Positions 20,791 through 33,669 of a stretch of 64,000 nt of DNA are shown one piece after another (the stretch's first letter is position 1; each line of letters opens with the position of its first letter). A program made the position numbers and the translations under genes. A model generated the notes under the pieces. The model did no database searches. It saw only the letters and a list, made by a program, of their open reading frames with translations, and had not been told where the DNA came from. The stretch spans positions 501,185,336-501,249,335 of the forward strand of contig NC_053390.1 in assembly GCF_905171765.1 (NCBI RefSeq). Direction: 5' to 3'. The stretch is from Bufo bufo. Lineage: Eukaryota; Chordata; Amphibia; Anura; Bufonidae.

Positions 20791-21096
20791 ACTCTGGACC
20801 TTTTATCTGCTCATTGTAATTGGGATAATGAGGGAATAACACACACCTTGCCATGGAACAGCTGGGAAGCCAATTGTCCCATTACTTTTGGTTCCTTAAA
20901 AAGCGGGAGGCACATATTTAAAATGTTGTAATTCCTACACCGTTCTCCTGATTTGGATGTAAATACCCTCAAATTAAAGCTGACAGTCTGCAGTTAAAGC
21001 ACATCTTGTTAGTTTTATTTCAAAACCATTGTGGTGGTGTATAGAGCCAAAAATGTTACAATTGTGTCAATGTCCCAATATTTATTGACCTGACTG
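20364..21096 (-). mobile_element. Tc1-like element, truncated by hAT copy A
   Basis: The right end, read inward, is CAGTCAGGTCAATAAATATT, followed by TA at 21097-21098. The same end recurs at 63686. The left part carries the N-terminal half of a transposase and stops abruptly at the hAT boundary at 20363. Confidence 0.85.
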
Positions 21097-21339
21097 TATT
21101 TTATTTGGATTATAATTTACTACATAGAGATTTTATCATACAACGTATTCTATTTTTTTTGTTTACAATGCAATGATTTCAGCTTTGATGGTGTATTTTA
21201 ATATCGGGAAAAAAACAGGCACAGCGATGGGGGCAAAATTTGTCACTTTTAGTTAGTTTGTATATGGAGGATTGGCATCTTAATATATTACATAGTGGAG
21301 AGAATACCGATACTTTTAGTTAAAATTTTCCTATACACA

Positions 21340-21620
21340 AGCAGGATTGGACTGGCCCACCAAAGTACCAGAGGATCCTCCAGTGGGCCCAATTTCTGAC
21401 AATAATGGACCTCTAATAAAACAAGGAGTGGGTGGCCTTCAGATACACAGGATAGGTCATCAATATCTGATTGGCAGGGGTCCGACACTCGGCACTTTCA
21501 CCAATCAGCTGTTTAAAGAGAAGGCGGCACTCCATGCAAGTGCTGTGTCAGGACTTGAACCCAGGGACTCCTGTGTTCCAAGCAGCAGGTCTTCCAACTG
21601 AGCTATTCAGCTTTCTGGAC
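21340..21620 (-). repeat. Dispersed repeats with a tRNA-like SINE head
   Basis: On the minus strand at about 21548-21617 are TAGCTCAGTTGG, a perfect internal-promoter A box, and GGTTCAAGTCC, a B box, at tRNA-like spacing. The arms do not pair well: the acceptor stem is absent and the T stem is poor. This is therefore a tRNA-derived SINE head or tRNA pseudogene, not a working tRNA. It abuts a MITE-like stretch with GATAGGTCATCAATATC (about 21451) and GATTGGACTGGCCCACC (about 21344). Confidence 0.5.
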
Positions 21621-24066
21621 AGCTCCTGCGCTGAACTGAAGCCTAGTTCCCTGTGCCTCTTGTTCTGTTACCGCCTCCCTGGTATGCTCCACCTTGTTCC
21701 CTGATTGGACAACCTAATTAAACCCAGCCTTGCACTTCCTGCTTTGCGAGATTATTGTGCTCTCTGCCTGTAATCAAGCTACTCTCTCCTGCGCTACTGT
21801 TTATACTGACGCTCATCCTGTGCATTGACCACTGGCTTCCTCTTCACTACGGTATTTGCCTACTCCTCTAATACTGAAGCTCATCCTGTGCATCGACCAC
21901 TGGCTTTCTCCTGACTATGTTATCGGCCGTGCGATTGCCCAAGTAATCGCAATAAAAGACTCTGAACCAGACCCGGACCGTTACATGCTGCTTCCTGTTC
22001 ATTACACTACACGTCGTCTCCTTTGGAGCAGTGACATTGTGTAATTCAAGTTAATGGCGTGAGTACTTGTTATTACACTGCACTGCTGAGACTTCCGAGA
22101 CGACAGGCGGTGTAATGAACAGGAAGCAGCAGGATAGGTCATCATTGTATATTGCTGCGCAACCCCTTTAACAGTAATATAGAATATAACAGCTGCAACC
22201 ACATACCATGGATAGAAAACATTACGCAGTTTCAAGTTAAATGTATTAACAAGCTGATATTAGAGATTTTTAGAAAATATTCTAGGGCACTCATCCATTA
22301 TAAAAGCAGAAAGTGAGTGGAAGTAAGAAAGTAAGGATAGAAAGGTGAAAAGGGGTATGGTTCAGTGATACTATTCATCACTTTGTATTTTAAGGCTTCT
22401 TTATGTGTGAAACATTTGAACTGGCATATTTTCAAGCAGATAACATGATTGTAAAAATGTTTGATAGACCAAAAATGATGTGTAGACTGGCCCCTAATTT
22501 GAAGGACCAATTAACTAGGAGCTACAGTGTATAAGAATGGAGAGTTTTAGGGATGGATAAATTAGTGGCTTCTTAAAAGGAATCTGTCACCCTCGATTTT
22601 GGACTATTAGCTCAGGTAATACATGAATAGTACTGCAAATAAGGAGTGCAGATCACTATTTTTTATTTTCCTACTGCCACCCATTCCCTTGCTGTCAGCA
22701 CTCAAAGTTGCACTGAAATACTCAGTTTGGACTGCTGTACTTTTCAAACATAATGAAGAGGACTCAGGTACGTGTGCATGCCAGTCTTGAAAATGCTTCC
22801 CCAGAAGCAGCATTACTCTGTTTCCAGGACCTATCTCTAAAATTAAAAAGGGACGCCTGCATTTTTTCATACTGGCCATTAGGCAGATCATTCCATGGGA
22901 GATTTACCACCAGGTTCACTAGAGTGGCATGGGTAGAGGCAGTGGACATGGAAGAGATTAGGGCCTCAGATAAAGTAAAATATTTTACTCTCTTTGAGCT
23001 ACCACAGATCAAATAGATGTATAAAGGGGTAGTAGCAAATATAAAACTTAACTTTTAATCCCATCAAAATAAAAGGTTTATCAAAGTAACACAAAAAGTA
23101 GTGTGCGCGCACCAAAAATTGTGCCCCAAACAAAACTAACAAAAACACCAAATATTCCCGGAGTATCCGTTGCCGGTAAAAAAAAGGATGGATCTTACCA
23201 GTAGGTAGAACTTGCTTGAAGTCCTACTGCACAGTATGGTAAAAACAAATAAACTTCTACTGGGGGGATAAGGGGCCGAAGCATTAGATACTGACACAGC
23301 CCCTCTCTCATTCCTAGTCCTGAGGATGGCTCCATCTCTCGTTCTGAGTCCCCAACATGGCTCTCTTTCTATTCTATTTCCAAGGTGTGACTCCCCTCTC
23401 ATTCCTGGTCTCTAATATTGCTCTCCTTACACCTAGTCCCCAGCATGGATCACCTCTCAGTCATGGTCCCTGGCATAACTCCTCTCTCATTCACCAACCT
23501 GACTCTCCTTTTCATTTTTTCCCCTCGCTTCTAACACTGATACCTTAATAGCAGTCTGCAGGCTTTCTTGTTCAGTAGTCATGTTGGCTGTTCAGTGTTG
23601 TAATCTTAGGCTGCACTCTGTAAGTCCAATGTATAGTCTTTATACATTAGTTCCCACTGAAAAATAGGCTTAAAAATGATATTTGGTTTGATTGGGCATG
23701 GTATATGTGCATAGGGTAGAATGGTTCGGAAAATTAAGGTTATAGAAAAAACATCTGTCGGGGGGTGGGGGGGGTCTCTTTAAAAGTGTAGTCTTCTGGG
23801 GAGTTTCACTAATAAAAAAAAATGTTAAGACCTCTGGAATAATTCTATATATTTTTTTACTGGTTCTTAAAGCCATATTCACATGTTAATGTTTTGGTCA
23901 GTGATTTCCATTAGTGATTTTCAGCCAAAACCAGGATTGAAGCCTTCACAGGTATAAGGGAAAGTCGCACCTGGTTTTGGCTCTCAATCACTGATGAAAA
24001 TCAAACAATGACTGTGTGACTAAGCCATAAGGCTAAAATTAATTGCATCAAGGCGTTAAAATCCTC
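21621..24066. other. Mostly unassigned; MITE-like start and a degenerate repeat
   Basis: No convincing gene. TTAAAAGGAATCTGTCACC at 22574 looks like a Kolobok/T2-type end without a clear partner. At about 23285-23530 a loose repeat of the type CATGGCTC...CTCTCATTC recurs at roughly 45-60 bp steps. The rest shows nothing I can name. Confidence 0.4.
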
Positions 24067-26833
24067 TTAACCCCTTAGGGACGCATGACGTACCGGTACG
24101 GCATGTTTCCCCGAGTCCTTAAGGACCCATGACGTACCGGTACGTCATGAGTTTAAAATAAGATTGCGGCACCCCGGGGGTTAATCCGAACGGGATGCCG
24201 GCTAAAATCATTCAGCCGGCATCCTGTCACAACGCCGGGAGGGGTCATGTGACCCCCCCTGTATTGGCGATCGCAGCAAACCGCAGGTCAATTCCGACCT
24301 GCGGTTTGCTGCGCTTTTAGCCGATTCTGATTCCCGCGGTCTCTGACCGCGGGGATCAAACTTTAAAATGCCCGAAATAAAGTTTTATTAACCCCCCCTG
24401 CACCCCTGAATGATATTATGTGGGCGGGTGGTGCAGGGGGGGTGTCGCAGGCGGTGCGGGAGGCAAGATCGCGATCCCCCGCCCGCCTCCCCTTAAATAA
24501 TCGTTGGTGGGCAGTGGTTATACCAGGGACACATTGCTGACACCCTGGTATAAACGGCTGACATTGGTGATGCGATGTCAGCCGTTTAACCCTTTCCATA
24601 CAGCGGTCCGTACGGACCGCTGTATGGAAAAGGTTAACAGCTCAGGGAGCACCCTCCCTCTCCCATCAGGGGGCTGCTGTGCCTTTGCAGCCCCCCGATG
24701 GGAGAGGGAGAGAGCCCCCAGACAGCCCCCCGACAGCCCCGTCCTTACCCGTCTGCGCAGTTGTGGCTACAACTGAGCAGACGGGCAAGGTTCCCATGGC
24801 AACAGGACGCCTTCTCAGGCATCCTGCTGTCCATGGTGCTGAACAGATCTGTGCTAAAGGCATAGATCTGTTCAGACAAAGTGTAAGTAAAATACAGTAC
24901 AGTACCCTATATAGTGTACTGTACTGTATTATACAGACATCAGACCCACTGGATCTTCAAGAACCAAGTGGGTCTGGGTCCAAAAAATGTAAAAAAAAGG
25001 TGAAAAAAGTTAAGATAAAAAAACACATTTATCACTGAATAAAAAAATAAATAAAAATACACTACACATATTAGGTATCGCCGCGTCCGTAACGACCTGA
25101 TCTATAAAAAGGTCATGTTACTTTCCCCGCACGGTGAACGCCATAAAATTAAAAAAATAAAAACTATGAGAAAATTGAAATATCACATGACCTAACCCCT
25201 CAGGTGACCATCGTAAAAAAATAAAAACGGTGTAAAAAAAGCCATTTTTTGTCATCTTACATCACAAAAAGTGTAATAGCAAGCGATCAAAAAGTCATAT
25301 GCACCCCAATATAGTGCCAATCAAACCGTCATCTCATCCCGCAAAAAATGAGACCCTACTTAAGATAATCGCCCAAAAACTGAAAAAACTATGGCTCTTA
25401 GACTATGGAGACACTAAAACATTTATTATTTTTTTTTTTTTATGAAATCATTGTGTAAAACTTACATAAATAAAAAAAATTATATACATATTAGGTATCG
25501 CCACGTCCGTGACAACCTGCTCTATAAAATTACCACATGATCTAACCTGTCAGATGAATGTTGTAAATAACAAAAAAAAAAAATGTGCCAAAAAATCTAT
25601 TTCTTGTTACCTTGCCGCACAAAAAAGTGTAATATAGAGCAACCAAAAATCATATGTACCCTAAACTAGTAGCAACAAAACTGCCACCCTATCCCGTCGT
25701 TTCTAAAATGGGGTCACTTTTTTGGAGTTTCTACTCTAGGGGTGCATCAGGGGGGCTTTAAATGGGACATGGTGTCAAAAAAAACAGTCCAGCCTTCCAA
25801 AAACCGTATGGCATTCCTTTCCTTCTGCGCCCTGCCGTGTGCCCGTACAGCGGTTTACGACCACATATGGGTTGTTTCTGTAAACTACAGAATCAGGGCC
25901 ATAAATAATGAGTTTTGTTTGGCTGTTAACCCTTGCTTTGTAACTGGAAAAAAAATATTAAAATGAAAAATCTGCCAAAAAAGTGAAATTTTTAAATTGT
26001 ATCTCTATTTTACATTAAATCTTGTGCAACACCTAAAGGGTTAATAAAGTTTGTAAAATCAGTTTTGAATACCTTGAGGGGTGTAGTTTCTTAAATGGGG
26101 TCACTTTTATGGAGTTTCTACTCTATGGGTGCATCAGGGGGGCTTCAAATGGGACATGGTGTCAAAAAACCAGTCCAGCAAAATCTGGCTTCCAAAAACC
26201 ATACGGCGCATCTTTCCCTCTACGCCCTACTGTGTGCCCGTACAGTAGTTTACGGCCACATATGGGGTGTTTCTATAAACGGCAGAGTCAGGGCAATAAA
26301 GATACAGTCTTGTTTGGCTGTTAACCCTTGCTTTGTTAGTGGAAAAAATGGGTTAAAATGGAAAATTCTCAAATTTCATCCCCATTTGCCAATAACTCTT
26401 GTGCAACACCTAAAGGGTTAACGAAGTTTGTAAAATCAGTTTTGAATACCTTGAGGGTGTAGTTTATAGAATGGGGTCATTTTTGGGCGGTTTCTATTAT
26501 GTAAGCCTCGCAAAGAGACTTCACACCTGTAGTGGTCCCTAAAAATTGGGTTTTTGTAAATTTCTGAAAAATTTCAAGATTTGCTTCTAAACTTTAAAGC
26601 CTTGTAACATCCCCAAAAAATAAAATATCATTCCCAAAATGCTACAAACATGAAGTAGACATATAGGAAATGTAAAGTCATCACAATTTTTGGGGGTATT
26701 ACTATGTATTACAGAAGTAGAGAAACTGAAACTTTGAAATTTGCAAATTTTTCTACATTTTTGGTAAATATGGTATTTTTTTATGAAAAAAAAAAATTCT
26801 TTTTTGACCCAATTTTAGCAGTGTCATGAAGTA

Positions 26834-28455
26834 CAGGGTGGGCCATTTATATGTATACACCTTAATAAAATGGGAATGGTTGGTGATATTAACTTCCTGT
26901 TTGTGGCACATTAGTATTTGTGAGGGAGGAAACTTTTCAAGATGGGTGCTGACCATGGCGGCCATTTTGAAGTTGGTCATTTTGAATCCAACTTTTGTTT
27001 TTTCAATAGGAAGAGGGTCATGTGACACATCAGAAATCTGCTTGGTTTTAACGTAACTTTATTCTTTCATGAGTTATTTACAAGTTTCTGACCACTTATA
27101 AAATGTGTTCAATGTGCTGCCCATTGTGTTGGATTGTCAATGCAACCCTCTTCTCCCACTCTTCACACACTGATAGCAACACCGCAGGAGAAATGCTAGC
27201 ACAGGCTTCCAGTATCCGTAGTTTCAGGTGCTGCACATCTCGTATCTTCACAGCATAGACAATTGCCTTCAGATGACCCCAAAGATAAAAGTCTAAGGGG
27301 TCAGATCGGGAAACCTTTGGCGCCATTCAACTGGCCCACGACGTCCAATCCACTTTCCAGGAAACTGTTCATCTAGGAATGCTCGGACCTGACACCCATA
27401 ATGTGGTGGTGCACCATCTTGCTGGAAAAACTCCGGGAACGTGCCAGCTCCAGTGCATAAAGAGGGAAACACATCATGTAGCAATTTCGCATATCCAGTG
27501 GCCTTGAGGTTTCCATTGATGAAGAATGGCCCCACTATCTTTGTACCCCATATACCACACCATACCATCATTTTTTTTGTTCCAACAGTCTTGGAGGGAT
27601 CTATCCAATGTGGGTTAGTGTCAGACCAATAGCGGTGGTTTTGTTTGTTAACTTCACCATTCACATAAAAGTTTGCCTCATCACTGAACAAAATCTTCTG
27701 CTTAAACTGAGGATCCTGTTCCAATTTTTGTTTTGCCCATTCTGCAAATTCAGTGCGCTGATTTGGGTCATCCTCGTTGAGATGCTGCAGTAGCTGGAGT
27801 TTGTAAGGGTGCCATTTGTGAGTAGCTAATATCCACCGAAGGGATGTTCGACTAATGCCACTCTCCAGTGACATGCAGCGAGTGCTACGCTGTGGGCTCT
27901 TGCTGAATGAAGCTAGGACAGCCACTGATGTTTCTTCATTAGAGACAGATTTCATGCGTCCACATTTTGGCAAATCCAACACTGAACCCGTTTCACGAAA
28001 CTTAGCAAGCAGTTTGCTAACTGTAGCATGGGAGATGGGTGGTCTCGTAGGGTGTCTTGCATTGAAATCTGCTGCAATGACCCGGTTACTGCGTTCACCA
28101 GACATCAACACAATTTCTATCCGCTCCTCACGTGTTAACCTCGGCGACATGTCAATGGCTGTAAACAAAGAGAAACTTGTAAATAACTCATGAAAGAATA
28201 AAGTTACGTTAAAACCAAGCACACCATTGTTTTTCTTGTGAAATTCCCAATAAGTTTGATGTGTCACATGACCCTCTTCCTATTGAAAAAACAAAAGTTG
28301 GATTCAAAATGGCCGACTTCAAAATGGCCACCATGGTCACCACCCATCTTGAAAAGTTTCCCCCCTCACATATACTAATGTGCCACAAACAGGAAGTTAA
28401 TATCACCAACCATTCCCATTTTATTAAGGTGTAGCCATATAAATGGTCCACCCTG
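26834..28455 (-). mobile_element. Mariner-type element, copy 2, within TTAA-family element E
   Basis: CAGGGTGGGCCATTTATATG at the left and its complement at the right, flanked by TA at 26832-26833 and 28456-28457. The uninterrupted family sequence at 48530-48540 reads GAAGTACAATATG, which is exactly the flanks joined with one TA. The element is 1622 bp with long terminal inverted repeats. The left repeat has a deletion of about 40 bp compared with copy 1 (after CACATCA). Confidence 0.94.
27096..28150 (-). pseudogene. Mariner-type transposase, copy 2 (one frameshift)
   Basis: Nearly identical to copy 1. It has Trp where copy 1 has a stop. It lacks one Asp codon (LLHDVFPS against LLHDDVFPS). 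A one-base deletion near 27300, in the codons for the third catalytic Asp region, shifts the last 70 residues out of frame. The first two catalytic Asp residues (LFSDEANF, QQDGAPPH) are present. Each copy therefore has a different single disabling lesion. Confidence 0.9.
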
Positions 28456-28603
28456 TACAATATGTGACGAAAAAACAATCTCAGAACGGCCTGGATAAGT
28501 CAAAGCGTTTTAAAGTTATCAGCACTTAAAGTGACACTGGTCAGATTTGCAAAAAATGGCCAAGTCCTTAAGGTGAAATAGGGCTGAGTCCTTAAGGGGT
28601 TAA

Positions 28604-31600
28604 GGGCCCTATTTCACCTTAAGGACTTGGCCATTTTTTGCAAATCTGACCAGTGTCAATTTTACAGGGCTTCTGTCACCCCACTAAAGTCTTTTTTTTT
28701 TTTTTGGGCTAGTTAAATTACTTATATTGCGATATATGAAAATATAATGGTCTTACTTACTTTGATTCAGCAGTTTCTTCTAAAAACGAAGTTTTATAAT
28801 ATGTAAATAAGGTCTCTACCAGCTGCAGAAAACCGCCCCCTCGTCGTGTTGATTGACAGGGCCAGCCGGGATCTCCTCCTCCTGCCAGCCCTGTCGGCAT
28901 TTCAAAAATCGCGCGCCTGTGTGCATTCGGCGCAGGTGCTCTGAGATGAGGAGGCTCGCCTCCTCAGCACTCCCTCAGTGCGCCTGCGCCGATGACGTCT
29001 TCTATTTCGGTGATGTCATCGGCGCAGGCGCACTGAGGGAGTTCTGAGGAGGCGAGCCTCCTCATCTCAGAGCGCCTGCGCCGAATGAACACAGGCGCGC
29101 GATTTTTGAAATGCCGACAGGGCTGGCCGGAGGAGGAGATCCCGGCTGGCCCTGTCAATCAACACGACGAGGGGGCGGTTTTATGCAGCTGCTACCAGCA
29201 AGTAGCCGCCCTACTTGTTGGTAGAGACCTAATTTACATATTATAAAACTTCGTTTTTAGAAGAAACTGCTGAATCAAAGTAAGTAAGTAAGTAAGTAAG
29301 ACCATTATATTTTCATATATCGCAGTATAAGTAATTTAACTAGCCCAAAAAAAAAATGACTTTAGTGGGGTGACAGAAGCCCTTTAAGTGCTGATAACTT
29401 TAAAACACTTTCCAAGTTTCAATTTCTCTACTTATATAATACATAGTAATACCTCCAAAAATTATTACTTTACATTCCCCATATGTCTACTTCATGTTTG
29501 GATCATTTTGGGAATGATATTTTATTTTTTGGGGATGTTACAAGGCTTAGAAGTTTAGAAGCAAATCTTGAAATTTTTCTGAAATTTTCAAAAATCCAAT
29601 TTTTAGGGACCAGTTCAGGTCTGAAGTCACTTTGCAAGGCTTACATAATAGAAACCACCCAAAAAATGACCCTATTCTATAAACTACACACCTCAAGGTA
29701 TTCAAAACTGATTTTACAAACGTTGTTAACCCTTTAGGTGTTCCACAAGAATTAATGGAAAGTAGAGATACAATTTAAAAATTTAACTTTTTTGGCAGAT
29801 TTTCCATTTTAATATATTTTTTCCCAGTTACAAAGCAAGGGTTAACAGCCAAACCAAACTCAATATTTTAAGCCCTGATTCTGCAGTTTACAGAAACATT
29901 CCCTATGTGGTCGTAAACTACTGTACGGGCACACGACAGGGCGCAGAAGGAAAGGAATGCCATACGGTTTTTGGAAGGCAGATTTTGCTGGACTGTTTTT
30001 TTTTTTTACACCATGTCCCATTTGAAGCCCCCCATGATGCAACCCTAGAGTAGAAACTCCATAAAAGTGACCCCATCTAAGAAACTACACCCGTCAAGGT
30101 ATTCAAAACTGATTTTACAAACGTCGTTAACCCTTTAGGTGTTCCACAAGAGTTATTAGCAAATGGAGATGACATTTCAGAATTTCAATTTTTTGGCAAA
30201 TTTTCCATTTTAATCCATTTTTCCCAGTAACAAAGCAAGGGTTAACAGCCAAACAAAACTCACTATTTATGGCCCTGATTCTGTAGTTTACAGAAACACC
30301 CCATATGTGGTCGTAAACAGCTGTACGGGCACATGGCAGGGCGCAGAATGAAAGGAATGCCATGCCATTTTTTTGATACCATGTCCCATTTGAAGCCCCC
30401 CTGATGCACCCCTAGAGTAGAAACTTCAAAAAAGTGTCCCCATTTTAGAAACTACAGGATAGGGTGGCAGTATTGTTGGTACTAGTTTAGGGTACATATG
30501 ATTTTTGGTTGCTCTTTATTACACTTTTTGTGAGGCAAGATAACAAGAAATATCTGTTTTATGCACCGTTTTTATTTTTTGTTATTTACAACATTCATCT
30601 GAGGGGTTAGGTGATACCTAATATGTATACTTTTTTTTATTTATGTAAGTTTTACACAATGATTTCATTTTTGAAGCAAAAAAAATCATGTTTTAGTGTT
30701 TCCATAGTCTGAGAGCCATAATTTTTTCAATTTTTGGGCGATTACCTTGGGTAGGGTATGATTTTTGCAGGATGAGATGACGGTTTTATTGGCACTATTT
30801 TGGGTTGCATATGACTTTTTGATCGCTTGCTATTACACTTTTTGTGATTTAAGGTGACAAAAAATGGTTTATTTAGCACAGTTTTTATTTTTAATTTTAA
30901 CGGTGTTCATCTGAGGGGTTAGGTCATGTGATATTTTTATAGAGCCGGTCGATACGAACGCGGCGATACCAAATATATATACTTTTTTTTTTATTTATGT
31001 AAGTTTTACACTATAACAGCTTTTTAAAAAAAAAAAATGATGTTTTAGTGTCGCCATATTCTGAACCATAGTTTTTTTTATTTTTTGGGGCGATTGTCTC
31101 AGGTAGGGGCTCATTTTTTGCGGGGTGAGGTGACGGTTAGATTGGTACTATTTTCGTGGGCAAACGCCTTTTTGATCGTATGCTGTTGTACTTTTTGTGA
31201 TGTAAGGCAACAAAAGAATGCTTTATTTAGCACAGTTTTTATTTTTTACGGTGTTCATCTGAGAGGTTAGGTCATGTGATATGTTTATAGAGTTGGTCGA
31301 TACGGACGCGGTGATACCTAATATGTATACTTTTATTTTCCCCCTATATTTTACAAAAATTTTTTTAACTTTATTTGGGGAAAATGACGTTTTTGTTTAT
31401 TTTTACTTGAAGCTTTAATTTTTTGGGAGGGAAAACTTTATTTTTTCAACTTTTTTTTTCACTTTATTTTTTGTCACACTTTGGGGGGTATATTCCTTTA
31501 CAATTCATTCCAATACTTCTGTATTGGAATGCATTGGCTGTATTAGTAATACTGTGTGTATTACTCATACAGCTTCCTGCCTGTGAGATCCAGGGGGCTG

Positions 31601-31930
31601 GATCTCACAGGTTCGTCACCTTCCTTAGACATCGCGCTGCCTTCCATGCAATCAGGTCCCCCCTACAGCCGCATGGGGACCCGATGGCACCGCCGATCGC
31701 CGCCGCAAACCGCAGGTTAAGCCGCAAACCGCAGGTCTGACTTGTCCTGTCACATGACCCCCCCGGGCATTGTGACAGGATGCCCGCTAAATGATTTCAG
31801 TGGACATCCTGTTCGGATTAACCCCTGCGGCGCCGCAATCGCTATTTAAACTTAGGACGTACCGGTACGCCCTGAGTCCTTAAGGACTCGGGAAATAAGG
31901 CGTACCGTTACGCCCTAAGTCCTTAAGGGG
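28604..31930 (-). mobile_element. TTAA-family element F, inverted and adjacent to E
   Basis: Flanked by TTAA at 28600-28603 (shared with E) and 31931-31934. It is the same family in reverse: the right end reads inward CCCCTTAAGGACTTAGGGCG. The left end has lost part of the terminal box (TTAAGGGCCCTATTTCACC, where E has TTAACCCCTTAAGGACTCAG when read inward). Internal units recur near 30613, 30961 and 31310, about 348 bp apart. A 0.7-kb foldback is inserted at 28666-29383. No protein is encoded. Confidence 0.85.
28666..29383. mobile_element. Foldback MITE inserted in element F
   Basis: Almost the whole 718 bp is one hairpin: the left arm starts AGGGCTTCTGTCACCCCACT and the right arm ends with the complement; the centre is near 29003 (GATGACGTC...GATGTCATC). 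The right flank is TTAA; the left is TTAC, one base off. The matching uninterrupted sequence in E (about 28520) reads AGCACTTAAAGTGACACT, placing the insertion at its TTAA. The ends resemble T2/Kolobok MITEs (inference). The right arm has about 40 extra bases and a GTAA microsatellite (29279-29302). Confidence 0.88.
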
Positions 31931-31934
31931 TTAA

Positions 31935-32857
31935 ATAAACACTATGATGCAAATGCAAACTCACCACCAGTATTCTAGCAGGGTAATTTGTTTTGCCACT
32001 GCTCAGTTACAGTTATACATTTGGACCTTTTCATTATGGGAATCTGGTCATGTGATCTCAAGTCTGACCAGCAGCCTAGAGCTTGGTCTCCTGTTTAGAC
32101 AGCAGTGGTCAGTCTCATCCGTGTGAACTACTTGAAAACAGGGTGACATAATCTCCTATCAATTCCCTCCTGGCAGCTCTCAGGCCCCTCCCCTCTTTTT
32201 TGTTTGTATGTGTGCAAATAGTATGTACAGTGATTAGCTGCGAAGATATGAACTTTCTGACACTGGACTCCTTTCTGCATAGACGGGACAGACTGAAGCT
32301 GTATCACATAGGATACACTGAGACTCTGCAGTGTGAGGGGACAGAAATTCTGTGTACTGTGTGTCACTGATCTGCTAATTGGTGCCCATAAATTAGACTC
32401 AGATCAGTGCAGTATGATGAGACTCCCCTTCTGTGATAAGACTCTCCTTTTGCAAAGCCTGGCATGATGGTAAATGTAGGATCAAAAAGGTTTCTGTGCT
32501 AAATATATTGATGACCTATCCTCAATATACATCATCAATATCAGCTTGGTAGGGGTTGGACACACAGTACCCCTACCAATTAGCTGATACCTGCATCCTG
32601 AATTACCACTAAGAATGGTGCTGGAAACATAGTTTACGGGTTACTGCAACTCACTCGTCATCCCTTTATTGGGAGCTGGCTGCAATAGCCTGGCATGACC
32701 ACTACTCTTTGAACAGTGCTGTGCTTCAGGCTCTGTTCTTAGTGGTACTGCCACTCGTGGCACCCGAAGGTACCTGAGGATAGTTTATCAATATCATTAG
32801 TCCAGAAAACTATATCTGAGGGGAAGAATGAATCAAATGGCAGACAACCCACAAATA
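31935..32857. other. No recognisable gene
   Basis: A stretch without long frames. TATTGATGACCTATCCTC (about 32508) with GTAGGGGTTGGACAC resembles part of the small dispersed repeat also seen near 21450 and 36550. Otherwise nothing is assigned. It ends at the L1 target duplication. Confidence 0.45.
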
Positions 32858-32872
32858 AAACAGGTATACATA

Positions 32873-33669
32873 TGGCTGAAACCCCTACCATCAACCCATG
32901 GCAGACTCGACAACTTAAACATTTCATGGCCACACTTCCTCCAGCGACTACATATATTCGGGTCAAGATGGAATTTGAGTCTCTTTGTGACCAGTCTGGA
33001 GTGACGAGACGTACCCTCTCCCGAACATACAACCTGCTACTCACTCCTCCTGACCAGCCTCCTCCCAACTTTGTCTCCCAATGGGAAACTGACCTAGATA
33101 TCACACTTTCCCCGGATCAACAATTGAGACTATATACATGCATTCACAAAACATCTATTGCCAGAAATGTTCAAGAAGCTGGATTCAAACTTATGTCCCG
33201 TTGGTATAGGGTCCCTACTAGACTTAACTCAATTTTCCCATCAATCTCGCCTTTATGTTGGCGATGCGGTTCCGAGACAGGCACTATATTACACACATTC
33301 TGGTCCTGTCCTCAGCTTACGAGTTTTTGGGACTCTGTGTGGGTGATTACGTCTAAGTTCACCTCTTATACCCTCCCTAAGATGCCTGCTTTTTTCCTGC
33401 TCCATCAGTGCGAGATTCCTCTTTCCTCCTATAACAAATCTGTGATAAGGCATTTGGTAAATGCAGCAAGAGCTTGCATCCCGTGCTTATGGAGGCAACC
33501 ATCTGCTCCCTCTGTAACAATGTGGATCAACAAAATCCAGGAGATAATGAGAATGGAAGATCTCGCCTCTTCACTGAGACACACTGAAAAGAGGTTCACC
33601 AAAACTTGGAGTCATTGGATGACCTTCCATGACTCCGCGGAATGCAGAGCGCTCTTAACACCTGAGTGA
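32873..33669 (+). pseudogene. L1-type ORF2 C-terminal fragment
   Basis: About 265 open codons ending CRALLTPE. The ATG at 32872 partly belongs to the target duplication and is not a real start. Recognisable are YTCIHKTSIARNVQEAGFKL and MSRWYRVPTRL, then a CCHC-type cluster CWRCGSETGTILHTFWSC, all from the region after the reverse transcriptase in L1/Tx1-type LINEs. The endonuclease and RT domains are missing because of 5' truncation. The frame is free of stops, so the insertion is fairly young. Confidence 0.87.

Larger units (their letters stand above)
24071..28599 (+). mobile_element. TTAA-family element E (carries mariner copy 2)
   Basis: TTAA at 24067-24070 and 28600-28603 flanks CCCCTTAGGGACGCATGACG on the left and AGTCCTTAAGGGG on the right. 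Near the left end are nested palindromes such as ACGTACCGGTACG and CATACAGCGGTCCGTACGG with its mirror. The middle holds internal tandem units, then blocks shared by all members (GTTTGGCTGTTAACCC, ACCTAAAGGGTTAA). No protein is encoded. Without the mariner it is about 2.9 kb. TTAA duplication and CCC-type ends suggest piggyBac mobilisation. Confidence 0.87.

Noticed and set aside
21548..21617. Functional tRNA gene
   Set aside because: A and B boxes are present but the acceptor stem is missing and the T stem is poor.
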